Shown here piece after piece: positions 24,294-34,387 of a stretch of 64,000 nucleotides of DNA; the stretch's first letter is position 1; each line of letters opens with the position of its first letter. The notes under the pieces were generated by a model. The model had not been told where the DNA came from and did no database searches. It saw only the letters and a list, made by a program, of their open reading frames with translations. The stretch is taken from contig NZ_CP023564.1 in assembly GCF_002407065.1 (NCBI RefSeq), positions 2,728,001 through 2,792,000 on the forward strand, read 5' to 3'. Source of the DNA: Brachybacterium ginsengisoli. GTDB lineage: Bacteria; Actinomycetota; Actinomycetes; Actinomycetales; Dermabacteraceae. Both the position numbers and the translations under genes were made by a program.

Positions 24294-24776
24294 ATGAACT
24301 TTGCCGTCGGCGAGACCGTCGTCTACCCGCACCACGGTGCCGCGCTCATCGAAGAGGTCAAGACCCGCACCATCAAGGGCGAGGACCGCACCTACCTCAA
24401 GCTGAAGGTCGCCCAGGGTGATCTGACCATCGAGGTCCCTGCGGAGAACGTCGACCTCGTCGGCGTGAGGGACGTCGTGGACAAGGAGGGCCTCGAGGAG
24501 GTCTTCGAGGTGCTGCGTCAGCCCTACACCGAGGAGCCCACCAACTGGTCGCGCCGGTACAAGGCGAACGTCGAGAAGCTCGCTTCCGGCGACGTCAAGA
24601 AGGTCGCCGAGGTCGTGCGTGATCTGTGGCGCCGGGACCAGGACCGCGGCCTCTCCGCCGGGGAGAAGCGGATGCTCGCCAAGGCCCGCCAGATCCTCGT
24701 CTCCGAGCTCGCCCTCGCGGAGAAGACCGACGAGGCCAGCGCCGAGTCGATCCTCGACGAGGTCCTCGCCTCCTGA
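24294..24776 (+). CDS. carD: CarD, RNA polymerase-binding transcription regulator
   Basis: The canonical 160-residue CarD, which stabilises the RNA polymerase open complex, notably at rRNA promoters. The N-terminal polymerase-binding domain ([14 protein letters not shown]) keeps Arg25; the C-terminal helical domain has [17 protein letters not shown] with Trp85, then [20 protein letters not shown]. Numbering matches M. tuberculosis CarD. One difference stands out: residue 47 is Glu in [10 protein letters not shown] where M. tuberculosis has Arg. The next gene encodes an IspD-like protein, recalling the widespread carD-ispD-ispF order. Confidence 0.97.
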   Translation: MNFAVGETVVYPHHGAALIEEVKTRTIKGEDRTYLKLKVAQGDLTIEVPAENVDLVGVRDVVDKEGLEEVFEVLRQPYTEEPTNWSRRYKANVEKLASGDVKKVAEVVRDLWRRDQDRGLSAGEKRMLAKARQILVSELALAEKTDEASAESILDEVLAS

Positions 24777-24790
24777 TCGCGTCCTCCCCC

Positions 24791-25525
24791 GTGTCGTCCG
24801 CTCCGCCCTCGGCCGCCGTGCAGCCGGTCGTCCTCGCGCTGGCACCTCCCGCCCCGGGCCTGTCCCGGGGCGCCTCGGTGCCGAGCCTGGAACGACTCGG
24901 GGGATCTCTCCTCATCGATCGCCTGCTGAGCACGCTGCACGGCGCCGGTCTGCCGGCTCCGCTCGTGCTCGCCGGGACGTCGGCCCATCCGGCGCTGCGC
25001 AGGACCCTGCCGCGGAGCCTGCAGGTGCTGGAAGCGCCCGGCGGTCGCCGGGAGGCCCTGCGGACCGCCCTCGAGCACTCCGGTGCCGAGCTCCTGCTGC
25101 TGCATGATGCGGAGCGGGCCCTCACCCCGGGCGAGGTGGTCCGCGAGGTGCTCGGTGCGCTGCACGAGGAGGACGACGCGGTGGTGCCGGTCGTCACGAT
25201 GACGGACTCCGTCAAGGAGGTCCGCGCGGACGGCCTGCGCAACATCGACCGCACCACCCTGTCCGGGCTGCAGAGCCCGCGGCTGGTGCGACGGTCGCTG
25301 CTCGAGGAGGTGCTGGCGACCGAGGGCTCGGGCGAGGACCCGGTGGACATTGGCGCATTCGACGAGATCCGATCGGCGCTCGAGCGCGGCGCGCAGGTGC
25401 GCACGGTGCACGGGTCCCACGCCGGCTTCGCGGTGCAGGATCGGCTCAGCCTCTGGCAGGCGCAGATCTCCCTGGGACTGGCGCGGGACACCTCCCACCG
25501 CCACGGCCTGGCTCGTCGCAGCTGA
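24791..25525 (+). CDS. degenerate IspD-like protein (probable pseudoenzyme)
   Basis: A 244-residue protein, 14 nt behind carD, aligning with the IspD cytidylyltransferase fold. Retained: LLLLHDAERALT (Asp106, same number as in E. coli), PVVTMTDSVKEV, and NIDRTTLSGLQSPRLV with Arg154. Lost: the CTP-binding loop (VVLAGGSGTR in the true enzyme, VVLALAPPAPGLS here), the first catalytic Lys (PSLERL replaces NKAFL) and the second (the FKIT block is FAVQD here). It should therefore not make CDP-methylerythritol. The frame is intact and codon use normal, so it is not a pseudogene. A functional ispD lies 340 nt downstream on the other strand. Start GTG 24791; GTG 24818 is possible; no clear ribosome site. 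Confidence 0.75.
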   Translation: MSSAPPSAAVQPVVLALAPPAPGLSRGASVPSLERLGGSLLIDRLLSTLHGAGLPAPLVLAGTSAHPALRRTLPRSLQVLEAPGGRREALRTALEHSGAELLLLHDAERALTPGEVVREVLGALHEEDDAVVPVVTMTDSVKEVRADGLRNIDRTTLSGLQSPRLVRRSLLEEVLATEGSGEDPVDIGAFDEIRSALERGAQVRTVHGSHAGFAVQDRLSLWQAQISLGLARDTSHRHGLARRS

Positions 25526-25540
25526 GTCGACGCCGAGCTG

Positions 25541-25852
25541 TCAGCGGCCGCGCCGGCTCCGCCACACCGTGCGGAACTCCTCGGCCATCCGACCGGGCTT
25601 GGACAGCGTGCTCTTGGGCAGGCTGCTCGCCAGCTCCCCCGGATCCCGGCGCAGGCGACGCATGAGGCGCCGCGGCTTGCTCGAGATGCGCTGACGCAGA
25701 TCGGGCAGATACGCCTCCGAGACGTCGAGCCTCGTCACGGCCCCGCACCCCGTGCACTGGATCTGGGAGACGAAGCGTCCCGCATAGACCACCACGTGCT
25801 CGGCCTCCTGGTCGCAGGCCGTGCACCGCAGGAAGCTCTCCTCGACGTTCAT
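25541..25852 (-). CDS. small zinc-ribbon protein of unknown function
   Basis: A 103-residue protein with two Cys pairs (RCTAC and QCTGCG, about 20 residues apart) that should form a zinc ribbon, followed by a strongly basic C-terminal half (RLMRRLRRDP and the final RSRRGR). This suggests nucleic-acid or ribosome binding, but I recognise no family. GAGGAGGAG precedes the ATG. It lies 10 nt downstream of the true ispD on the same strand, so the two probably share a transcript, and is convergent with the IspD-like gene. Confidence 0.6.
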   Translation of the reverse strand: MNVEESFLRCTACDQEAEHVVVYAGRFVSQIQCTGCGAVTRLDVSEAYLPDLRQRISSKPRRLMRRLRRDPGELASSLPKSTLSKPGRMAEEFRTVWRSRRGR

Positions 25853-25862
25853 CGGCTCCTCC

Positions 25863-26618
25863 TCACCCTGACCTCAAACCTAGCGCGCTGACCACGTCCT
25901 GGGCCAGGAGCAGATCCTGCGCGTAGGTGATCTTGAAGTTGGTCTCCTCGCCACGCACCCAGGAGACGGGGATGTCCGTGTACTCCTCCGCGCAGGACGC
26001 GGTGTCGGTGCCCACGAAGCCGTCCCGCGCCGCCGCCTCGTAGGCGTCGAGGATGGTCGCGGCGTGGAAGCCCTGCGGGGTCTGGACCCGCACCAGGGCG
26101 CCCTGACGCGGTCCGGGGGCGGGGGCGAGGTGATCACCGGATCCTGCGGTGGCGATGTCCGGGGCGGGGATCCCGGGGACCGCTCCCCCGGTCTCCCGCG
26201 CCGCGTGCAGCACGGCGGAGACCAGCCCGTGCGAGACGAGCGGCCGGGCGGCGTCGTGGATGAGGACGGTGTCGATGGCGCCGCTGTCGATGCGGTCGGC
26301 GAGGTGGCGCAGAGCGAGCAGCTCCGACTCCTGCCGGGTCTCCCCGCCGGTGATGATCTCCAGGGGGGAGTCCGTCTCACGGGCATCCACGAAGCGGGCG
26401 TGCTCGAGGTCGTCGGGCCGCACCACGAAGACCAGGATCCCCACGCCCTCCACGGCGGCGAGGGTGTTGAGCCCCCAGGCGGCGATGCTGTGACCGGCCA
26501 GCGGCAGGAAGGCCTTGTTGATCCCGGCCCCGACCCGGGTGCCGGAACCTCCCGCGAGCACCACGCCGGCGGCCCGGCCATGCAGGCGGGCGGCGCGGGG
26601 GCGGCGGGGCTGGGTCAC
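25863..26618 (-). CDS. ispD: 2-C-methyl-D-erythritol 4-phosphate cytidylyltransferase
   Basis: A 251-residue active-looking IspD, third step of the MEP isoprenoid route: MEP + CTP to CDP-ME. Catalytic features are VVLAGGSGTRVGAGINKAF (Arg28, Lys35), LIHDAARPLVS, VRVQTPQGFH and TNFKITYAQDL with the second catalytic Lys. The start is GTG 26618, supported by TACGAT ending 7 nt upstream; the open frame beyond is low-complexity. It is divergent from the IIB-ispF-ilvA operon, so ispD and ispF, usually adjacent in one operon, are here back to back. Confidence 0.95.
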   Translation of the reverse strand: MTQPRRPRAARLHGRAAGVVLAGGSGTRVGAGINKAFLPLAGHSIAAWGLNTLAAVEGVGILVFVVRPDDLEHARFVDARETDSPLEIITGGETRQESELLALRHLADRIDSGAIDTVLIHDAARPLVSHGLVSAVLHAARETGGAVPGIPAPDIATAGSGDHLAPAPGPRQGALVRVQTPQGFHAATILDAYEAAARDGFVGTDTASCAEEYTDIPVSWVRGEETNFKITYAQDLLLAQDVVSALGLRSG

Positions 26619-26625
26619 GCGGGCA

Positions 26626-26631
26626 ATCGTA
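26626..26631 (-). promoter_or_regulatory. -10 element, leaderless promoter of ispD
   Basis: TACGAT on the minus strand ends 7 nt before the GTG at 26618; no Shine-Dalgarno sequence. Confidence 0.55.
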
Positions 26632-26782
26632 GACGGCCGCGGACATCTCGTGGATCGTCCAGCGAGGACGTGACAGAATCGACCGTTCCCGGTGGCTCTC
26701 CGTCGGCCCGTCGCGCGTGCCCGGAGCACCGGCCCTCCAGCCCACCATTGTCCAGTCAGCCCACCACAGCCCAGGAGTTCGA

Positions 26783-27100
26783 ATGCTCACCATCGCCATC
26801 GTGTGCGGCGCAGGGATCGCCACCTCCGCACTGATCGCGGAGCAGGTGCGGGACCACATCGCCTCCCGCGGCCGCGAGGCGCACGTCGTCCAGGCCACCG
26901 TGATGGACCTCCTCTCCGCCGACTTCCGTGCCGACCTGGTCGTCAGCACCGTGGACCTCCCCGACGCGCTGGGCATCCCCCGGGTGTCCGGGATGCCGCT
27001 GCTGCTGGGCACCAACCCCCAGGTCACCTACGACGACATCGACCGCCTGCTGGCACGGATCGACGAGGCGGGCTCCGGGTCCGGGGCGGCGCAGCGATGA
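26783..27100 (+). CDS. PTS IIB-like protein (galactitol/lactose-type fold), orphan
   Basis: A 105-residue protein with a phosphotransferase IIB fold. The phosphorylatable Cys8 sits in [17 protein letters not shown], like the P-loop of galactitol-type IIB. The second half has [12 protein letters not shown] and a final helix after [17 protein letters not shown]. No IIA or IIC gene is near. It has an AGGAG ribosome site and its stop overlaps the ispF start by 4 nt. It could serve a PTS encoded elsewhere or act as a stand-alone phosphoprotein; the coupling to isoprenoid synthesis is unexplained. Confidence 0.8.
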   Translation: MLTIAIVCGAGIATSALIAEQVRDHIASRGREAHVVQATVMDLLSADFRADLVVSTVDLPDALGIPRVSGMPLLLGTNPQVTYDDIDRLLARIDEAGSGSGAAQR

Positions 27101-27624
27101 CCGCCGCGGCCCCGACCCCGCTGCCCCGCGTGGGCATCGGGGTCGACGTGCATGCCTTCGCCCCGGCCGAGTCCGGGCGGGAGCTGTGGGTGGCCGGGCT
27201 GCTGTGGGAGGGCGAGCCCGGGCTGGCCGGCCATTCGGATGCCGATGTCGCCGCGCACGCCGCCTGCGACGCCCTCTTCTCCGCGGCGGGGATCGGTGAC
27301 CTCGGCTCGCACTTCGGGGTCGACCGGCCGGAGTGGTCGGGCGCCTCCGGGGTGCGCCTGCTCGGCGAGGCCGCGCGAAGGGTGCGCGGGGCCGGCTTCG
27401 AGATCGGGAACATCGCGGTGCAGGTGATCGGGAACCGGCCGCGCCTGTCGCGGCGTCGGGAGGAGGCCTGCGCCGTGCTCAGCGAGGCGGCCGGCGCACC
27501 GGTCACGGTCTCGGGCAGCACCACCGATGCGCTGGGGCTCACCGGCCGTGGTGAAGGCGTGGCCGCCATGGCGACGGCAGTGGTCGTCGCCCTCGCCGGA
27601 GCCGCGGAGAAGGCGTCCGCATGA
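27097..27624 (+). CDS. ispF: 2-C-methyl-D-erythritol 2,4-cyclodiphosphate synthase
   Basis: A 175-residue IspF, which cyclises CDP-ME 2-phosphate in the MEP pathway. Metal ligands are in [10 protein letters not shown] (Asp, His) and [13 protein letters not shown] (His); [16 protein letters not shown] is the C-terminal signature. It overlaps the IIB-like gene upstream and ilvA downstream by 4 nt each, a tightly coupled three-gene operon. Confidence 0.96.
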   Translation: MTAAAPTPLPRVGIGVDVHAFAPAESGRELWVAGLLWEGEPGLAGHSDADVAAHAACDALFSAAGIGDLGSHFGVDRPEWSGASGVRLLGEAARRVRGAGFEIGNIAVQVIGNRPRLSRRREEACAVLSEAAGAPVTVSGSTTDALGLTGRGEGVAAMATAVVVALAGAAEKASA

Positions 27625-28943
27625 CCGCATCCCGGGAGTCCACGGACCTGCCGGTGCACGCACCCGACGTCGAGGCGGCCGCCGAGCGGCTCGCCCCCGT
27701 GCTGCGGCGCACCCCGCTGCAGCTCAGCGCCCGGCTCAGCGAGCGCGCCGGGGTGCCGGTGTGGCTCAAGCGCGAGGACCTGCAGTCCGTGCGCTCGTAC
27801 AAGCTCCGCGGCGCGCACCTGTTCCTCGCCACCCTCGACCAGGCCGCCCGCGAGGCCGGGGTCGTCGCGGCGAGCGCGGGCAACCACGCCCAGGGCGTCG
27901 CCCAGGCCTGCCGAGCCCTCGGCATCCGAGGGCGCATCTACGTGCCCGGCACCACGCCCCGCCAGAAGCGCGAGCGGATCACCGCGATCGGTGGCGAGCT
28001 GGTCGAGCTGGTGCTGATCGGGGACACCTTCGACGACGCGGCGGAGGCCGCGGCCGATGATGCCGAGCGCACCGGCGCCACCCAGGTCCCTCCTTTCGAC
28101 CACCCCACCATCATGGCCGGCCAGGGGACGGTCGCGCTCGAGGCGGCGGACCAGCTGCGCACCGAGCACGGCCGCGAGCTGGGCACGATGGTGCTTCCCG
28201 TCGGCGGTGGCGGCCTGCTGGGCGGCTGCGGCGCCTGGCTCCGCGAGCGCAGCCCGTCGACCCGGATCGTCGGCGTCGAACCCGCCGGGGCGGTCTCCAT
28301 GGCCGCCGCCGTGCGCGCGGGCCGCCCGGTCACGCTGAACGACATGGACCGCTTCGTCGACGGCGCCGCCGTGCGACGGGTCGGTGCCGGGCCGCTGCGG
28401 ATGGTGCAGGCCATCACCCCCGAGCTGATCTCCGTGGAGGAGGGAGCGATCTGCACCGAGATGCTCTCCCTCTACCAGGTGGAGGGGATCATCGCCGAGC
28501 CCGCCGGGGCGCTGGCCGCGACCGCCGTCGCGACGGGCGCGATCGAGCACCTCGGACGGGCCGGACTCGGCGCCGCCGATCCCGAGGAGGAGACCGGTGA
28601 CATCGTGGTGGTCGTCTCCGGCGGCAACAACGACGTCTCCCGCTACCACGAGATCATCGAGCGCTCCCTCGTGCACGAGGGCCTCAAGCACTACTTCCTG
28701 GTGACCTTCCCGCAGGAGCCGGGCGCTCTGCGCCGCTTCCTGGACCGGGTGCTGGGTCCGGACGACGACATCGTGCTGTTCGACTACATCAAGCGCAACA
28801 ACCGCGAGGAGGGCCCGGCCCTGGTCGGTCTCGAGATCGGGGACCGCGACGACCTCGAGCCGCTGATGGCGAGGATGGCCGCCTCGAACATGGAGATCGA
28901 ACGGGTCGATCCGCAGGACCCGATCTACCGCTACCTCACCTGA
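27621..28943 (+). CDS. ilvA: threonine ammonia-lyase
   Basis: A 440-residue PLP enzyme converting threonine to 2-oxobutyrate. The Schiff-base Lys is in [13 protein letters not shown]; the phosphate loop is [29 protein letters not shown] is also conserved. A single C-terminal ACT-like regulatory domain ([20 protein letters not shown]) makes it shorter than E. coli IlvA, which has two, and like the actinobacterial enzymes. It is the last gene of the IIB-ispF-ilvA operon, before a strong hairpin. Confidence 0.93.
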   Translation: MTASRESTDLPVHAPDVEAAAERLAPVLRRTPLQLSARLSERAGVPVWLKREDLQSVRSYKLRGAHLFLATLDQAAREAGVVAASAGNHAQGVAQACRALGIRGRIYVPGTTPRQKRERITAIGGELVELVLIGDTFDDAAEAAADDAERTGATQVPPFDHPTIMAGQGTVALEAADQLRTEHGRELGTMVLPVGGGGLLGGCGAWLRERSPSTRIVGVEPAGAVSMAAAVRAGRPVTLNDMDRFVDGAAVRRVGAGPLRMVQAITPELISVEEGAICTEMLSLYQVEGIIAEPAGALAATAVATGAIEHLGRAGLGAADPEEETGDIVVVVSGGNNDVSRYHEIIERSLVHEGLKHYFLVTFPQEPGALRRFLDRVLGPDDDIVLFDYIKRNNREEGPALVGLEIGDRDDLEPLMARMAASNMEIERVDPQDPIYRYLT

Positions 28944-28976
28944 GGGTCCGCCCCCGCCGGTGCCCGGACCGCACCA

Positions 28977-29028
28977 CCGAGGGCCCGTCCCCGCACGCCG
29001 ACGAGCGGCGACGGGGGCGGGCCCTCGG
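28977..29028. terminator. bidirectional hairpin between ilvA and galE
   Basis: A 17-bp stem (28977-28993 with 29012-29028) with one G-U pair and an 18-nt loop, in the gap between convergent genes. Confidence 0.75.
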
Positions 29029-29042
29029 AGCAGGTGAGGCGC

Positions 29043-30041
29043 TCAGGACTCGGGGTAGGCCTCGACGTCGGGCTCGATCGCGCTCTCGCGCGCCTCGACG
29101 GCGGAGCGGACGATGTCGTCCAGCCCGTGCTCGGACTTCCAGCCCAGGGTCGCGGCGATGCGGTCGCCGGAGCAGATCAGGCGCGCCGGGTCGCCCGGGC
29201 GGGCCTCCCCGATCTCCGGGGTGATCTCGATGCCCTTGGCGCGGGCGATCGAGTCGATCACCTCGAGCACGCTGGACCCCTCGCCGGTGCCGACGTTGAA
29301 GGTGCGGTGCGGGCGCTCCTCGCCGCGGAGGTAGTCCAGGGCGGCGATGTGGGCGTGTGCGAGGTCGAGCACGTGCACGTAGTCACGGATGCAGGTGCCG
29401 TCGGGGGTGTCGTAGCCGTCGCCGAACACCACGGGGGCGAGGCCCTTCTCGAGGCGGTCCAGCACGATCGGCACCAGGTTCATCACCGCGGTGTCCGCCA
29501 GCTCGGGCCAGCCGGCCCCGGCGACGTTGAAGTAGCGCAGGGCGACGGTGCGCATGTCGTGGGCCCGCTCGGCGTCGGCGAGCATCCACTCCCCCACGTA
29601 CTTGGTCGCGCCGTAGGGGTTGATCGGCTGCGGGGCGAGGTCCTCGGTGACGAGGTCGACGTCCGGCACGCCGTAGACCGCCGCGGAGGAGGAGAACACC
29701 ACGTCGCGCACCTCGGCGCTCGCGCAGGCGGCCAGGACGTTGGCGAGCCCGGCGATGTTGTCGTGCCAGTACATCTCGGGGTTCGCGACCGACTCTCCCA
29801 CCTGCTTGTGGGCGGCGAAGTGGATCACCGAGTCCGCTCCCGAGGCCCGCATCAGGACGGCGAGCTTCTCCTTGGCGTCGGGGAGGGTGACGTCGAGCTC
29901 GATCAGCTCGGCACCCTCGGTGCGTCGACGCAGACCGGTCGAGAGGTTGTCGACCACGACCACCTCCTGCCCCTGCTCGAGGAGGAGTCGCACCACGTGC
30001 GATCCGATGTATCCAGCGCCACCGATCACGAGAGTCGTCAT
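29043..30041 (-). CDS. galE: UDP-glucose 4-epimerase
   Basis: A 332-residue short-chain dehydrogenase-type epimerase: NAD-binding GGAGYIGSHVVRLL at the start, the catalytic Ser/Tyr/Lys set with SSSAAVYG and YGATKYVGE, and the substrate part with NLVPIVLDRLEKG and VFGDGYDTPDGTCIRDYVHV, which points to GalE rather than another sugar-nucleotide enzyme. UDP-galactose would feed cell-wall glycopolymers. Confidence 0.94.
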   Translation of the reverse strand: MTTLVIGGAGYIGSHVVRLLLEQGQEVVVVDNLSTGLRRRTEGAELIELDVTLPDAKEKLAVLMRASGADSVIHFAAHKQVGESVANPEMYWHDNIAGLANVLAACASAEVRDVVFSSSAAVYGVPDVDLVTEDLAPQPINPYGATKYVGEWMLADAERAHDMRTVALRYFNVAGAGWPELADTAVMNLVPIVLDRLEKGLAPVVFGDGYDTPDGTCIRDYVHVLDLAHAHIAALDYLRGEERPHRTFNVGTGEGSSVLEVIDSIARAKGIEITPEIGEARPGDPARLICSGDRIAATLGWKSEHGLDDIVRSAVEARESAIEPDVEAYPES

Positions 30042-30047
30042 GGGGCG

Positions 30048-30053
30048 ATCGTA
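30048..30053 (-). promoter_or_regulatory. -10 element, leaderless promoter of galE
   Basis: TACGAT on the minus strand ends 6 nt before the ATG at 30041. Confidence 0.55.
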
Positions 30054-30123
30054 CCCGTCACGAGGGCACCCCCGTCCCGGTGACCGCCGTCGCGACCAAC
30101 GGGGACGAGGAGGTGGGGCGGGG

Positions 30124-31629
<1,506 letters not shown>

Positions 31630-31666
31630 TCACAGCCGGATGCACGAGGTTCCGGGATCGAGAATC

Positions 31667-31672
31667 TAGGAT
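31667..31672 (+). promoter_or_regulatory. -10 element, leaderless promoter of the large LCP gene
   Basis: TAGGAT ends 7 nt before the ATG at 31680. Confidence 0.5.
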
Positions 31673-31679
31673 GTAGCGC

Positions 31680-34304
31680 ATGACGGACCCCTCTTCGGAC
31701 CCCCGACGCAGGCGCCGCCGCTCCGGCAGACATCAGCAGCCGGCGCGTCGCCCGCAGTCGCCGCCGCTGCCTCCTGAGGAGGCGCGGCGGAACCGCGATG
31801 CCGCCTTCGGCTCCCCGAACCCGAAGCGCACGTGGCTCGGCGCCGAGTCGGCGGAGGAGCCGACGCCGGCCAGCGTGTCCACGCCCTCGACCGGTCCGAC
31901 CAACCCGGATGCTCCGGCGTCCGGTCGGCCGGCGACGCCCCGCCCCGACCCCGCCTCCGCGGCGGGATCAGCGGCCCGCCCGGATCACGAGGCGCCGACG
32001 CAGCGCCTGACCCCGGTCGAGGACGCCCCCGAGCCGTCCGACCAGGGCCGCCGCTCCCCGAGCGATCCCGCAGCGGATGCCGAGCCGCCGGCGCGGCCCG
32101 TCGTGCGCAGACCCCGCGGACGACGCGCGGCGTTCCCCCTCGAGCAGCTCCCGGAGGAGGCCGCGGCCCGCACCACCGAGGAACAGGCTGACGAGCAGGA
32201 CACGGCCGGGACCGCCGGCACCTGCGGCGCTCCGTCCGCCGGCCCTGCTGACCGGCCGGCCACGGCCGATGCCCCCGATCCCGCGGCCGAGCCGCTCGAT
32301 CGACCGGGTCGTCGTCGCGCGGCGGCGATCGCCGAGCCCGCCGCCGAGCAGGACGCGTGGTCCGCCGCGTCTCCCGCCGCAGCACCTCCCGCCGCAGACC
32401 CCGCCGCCTCGGATGCCCCCGCCGCGGGCGCGGGCGACTCGGATCCCGACGGCGCTCCCCTCACGTCGGGCGCCGCCGCCGGTGCCGCCGCGGGAGCGAC
32501 CTGGTCGGTCGGCGACGACGCCGCTGCCGCAGCGGCCGAGCACCCCGCCGAACCCCTCGCTCCCCCGGCCGATGCGCAGGCCGCCCGTGACACGGCGGCG
32601 ACCGCCGGCGGGTCGGCGGTCGCCGCGTCGAGCACCGGCACGACCGATGCCGGGGCTGCCGGTGCCGGAGCTGCCGGTGCCGGAGCTGCCGGCGACGGAG
32701 AGACCGGCGCCGACCGGACGTCCTCCGCGTCGGCCCCCGACGGCTCGCTGCCGAAGGTCGCGTTCTGGACGGTCCTGACGTCCCTGGTCCCGGGCTCCGG
32801 GCTCGTCGCGACCCGCATGCGCCGCGCGGGGCTGGTCATGCTGTCCCTGCTCGTGCTCGTGCTCGCGGTGGCGGGAGCCTTCCTGCTGTTCGGCGAGCCT
32901 CTGCGCACCGGGGCGCTGCTCGCCTCCCGGCGCGGGGTCCTCATCGGCGCGATGATCACGGTGGCCGTGGTCGGCGTGGTGTGGGCGCTGCAGATCGTGC
33001 TCGCGAACCTCGCCCACTCCACCCGCCAGAAGCTCGCCGGGACGAAGCGCTACGTGGCGCTCGCCCTCGCGGCCGTGATGGTGGTCTGCGTGGCCGTGCC
33101 CTTCGGCCGCGGCGTGCAGTCCCTGTGGGCGCTGCAGGGCCTCATGGGGTCCACGAGCGTGTTCGGCGGCGGCGAGAGCGGCGACCATCCCTTCGTCCCG
33201 GGCAAGGACCCGTGGGCCAATGCCGGTCGGGTGAACATCATGCTGCTGGGCCAGGACGCCGGTGTGGACCGCACCGGCACCCGACCGGACACGATCATGG
33301 TCGCCTCGATCGACACCACGACCGGCAAGACGGCGCTGTTCTCGATCCCCCGCAACCTCGAGAAGGTGCGCTTCCCCGAGGGCACGGCCGCGGCGAAGGA
33401 GTTCCCGGACGGCTTCGACTACTTCGGGAAGAACCAGGACCTCATCAACGCCGTGTGGACCTGGGCGGAGGACCGCAAGGACCTCTTCCCCGGCGATCCC
33501 GAGCCGGGTCTGACGGCGACCCGCTGGGCCGTCGAGGAGACTCTCGGCCTGGACACCGACTACTACGCGATGGTGAACCTGCAGGGCTTCGAGGATCTCG
33601 TCAACGCCCTGGGCGGCGTGGATCTGGTCGTCGAGCGGCGCATCCCGATCGGAGGCGGCGCCGCCGACATCGAGGGCTGGATCGAGCCGGGCGAGCAGAA
33701 GCTCGACGGCTTCCACGCCCTGTGGTACTCCCGCTCGCGCGAGGGCTCCAACGACTTCAACCGCATGTGCCGCCAGCAGCGCATGGTGCGCGCTGTCGCG
33801 GAGGAGGCGGATCCCGCCACCCTCGCCATGTCGATCCCCGGCCTGGTCAGCGCCACCGAGGAGAACATCGTCACCGACATCCCGATCTCCAACATCGACG
33901 CCTTCGTCGAGCTGGCGCTGCGGATCAAGGAGGGCGGCTTCTCCTCCTACCCGATCACCCAGGACGTCACCTTCTCCGGGAACCCTGACTACCCCCTCCT
34001 GAAGACCTGGGTCCAGGAGTCGATCCAGGACTCGATGACGCGGGGAGAGCCGACCTCCGTGCTCGGTGACACCGAGCCGGGCTCCACCGCTCCGGCGGAG
34101 ACCGGGAAGGCTCCCGAGGAGGAGGACGAGGACCCGTCGGCCGAGGCGACCACCACCGAGGAGGCGACCCCGAGCGACGCGCCGACCAGCGAGGAGAGCA
34201 CCGACGCCGGGACGCCGAGCTCGGGCGAGGAGAGCACTCCGGCGCCGCCGGTCGACAAGGACCCGCTGAAGTCCTGCCTCCCGGGTGCCGAGGCCGAGGG
34301 CTGA
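31680..34304 (+). CDS. large LCP family protein with long disordered cytoplasmic region
   Basis: At 874 residues this is over twice the usual LCP length. Residues 1 to about 355 are Pro/Ala/Glu/Arg-rich and surely disordered, with a basic start ([12 protein letters not shown]) and a Gly-Ala repeat. Three or four membrane helices follow (about 378-480: LVMLSLLVLVLAVAGAFLLF and two more). The extracellular LCP domain starts near residue 517 (VNIMLLGQDAG) with SIPRNLEKVRFPEG and YSRSREGSNDFNRMCRQQ. The end is an acidic Ser/Thr/Pro tail closing in KSCLPG. Family role: ligation of glycopolymers to peptidoglycan. The cytoplasmic part may bind partners or be phosphorylated; that is inference. Confidence 0.9.
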   Translation: MTDPSSDPRRRRRRSGRHQQPARRPQSPPLPPEEARRNRDAAFGSPNPKRTWLGAESAEEPTPASVSTPSTGPTNPDAPASGRPATPRPDPASAAGSAARPDHEAPTQRLTPVEDAPEPSDQGRRSPSDPAADAEPPARPVVRRPRGRRAAFPLEQLPEEAAARTTEEQADEQDTAGTAGTCGAPSAGPADRPATADAPDPAAEPLDRPGRRRAAAIAEPAAEQDAWSAASPAAAPPAADPAASDAPAAGAGDSDPDGAPLTSGAAAGAAAGATWSVGDDAAAAAAEHPAEPLAPPADAQAARDTAATAGGSAVAASSTGTTDAGAAGAGAAGAGAAGDGETGADRTSSASAPDGSLPKVAFWTVLTSLVPGSGLVATRMRRAGLVMLSLLVLVLAVAGAFLLFGEPLRTGALLASRRGVLIGAMITVAVVGVVWALQIVLANLAHSTRQKLAGTKRYVALALAAVMVVCVAVPFGRGVQSLWALQGLMGSTSVFGGGESGDHPFVPGKDPWANAGRVNIMLLGQDAGVDRTGTRPDTIMVASIDTTTGKTALFSIPRNLEKVRFPEGTAAAKEFPDGFDYFGKNQDLINAVWTWAEDRKDLFPGDPEPGLTATRWAVEETLGLDTDYYAMVNLQGFEDLVNALGGVDLVVERRIPIGGGAADIEGWIEPGEQKLDGFHALWYSRSREGSNDFNRMCRQQRMVRAVAEEADPATLAMSIPGLVSATEENIVTDIPISNIDAFVELALRIKEGGFSSYPITQDVTFSGNPDYPLLKTWVQESIQDSMTRGEPTSVLGDTEPGSTAPAETGKAPEEEDEDPSAEATTTEEATPSDAPTSEESTDAGTPSSGEESTPAPPVDKDPLKSCLPGAEAEG
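32655..32699 (+). repeat. 15-nt tandem repeat in the large LCP gene
   Basis: Two exact copies and one near-copy of a 15-nt unit encode Ala-Ala-Gly-Ala-Gly repeats in the disordered region. Confidence 0.75.
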
Positions 34305-34331
34305 GCCGGACGGCTCCCCTCCCGCACGACG

Positions 34332-34369
34332 CAGCGGCCCCGGCCACCTTCGGGTGGTCGGGGCCGCTG
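34332..34369. terminator. bidirectional hairpin between the LCP gene and mtr
   Basis: A 17-bp stem (34332-34348 with 34353-34369) with one G-U pair and a 4-nt loop. Confidence 0.8.
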
Positions 34370-34387
34370 TCGTGAGGAGGCGGGCTG

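Noticed and set aside
24791-25525. Calling the gene behind carD a second functional ispD.
   Set aside because: Both catalytic Lys and the CTP loop are missing.
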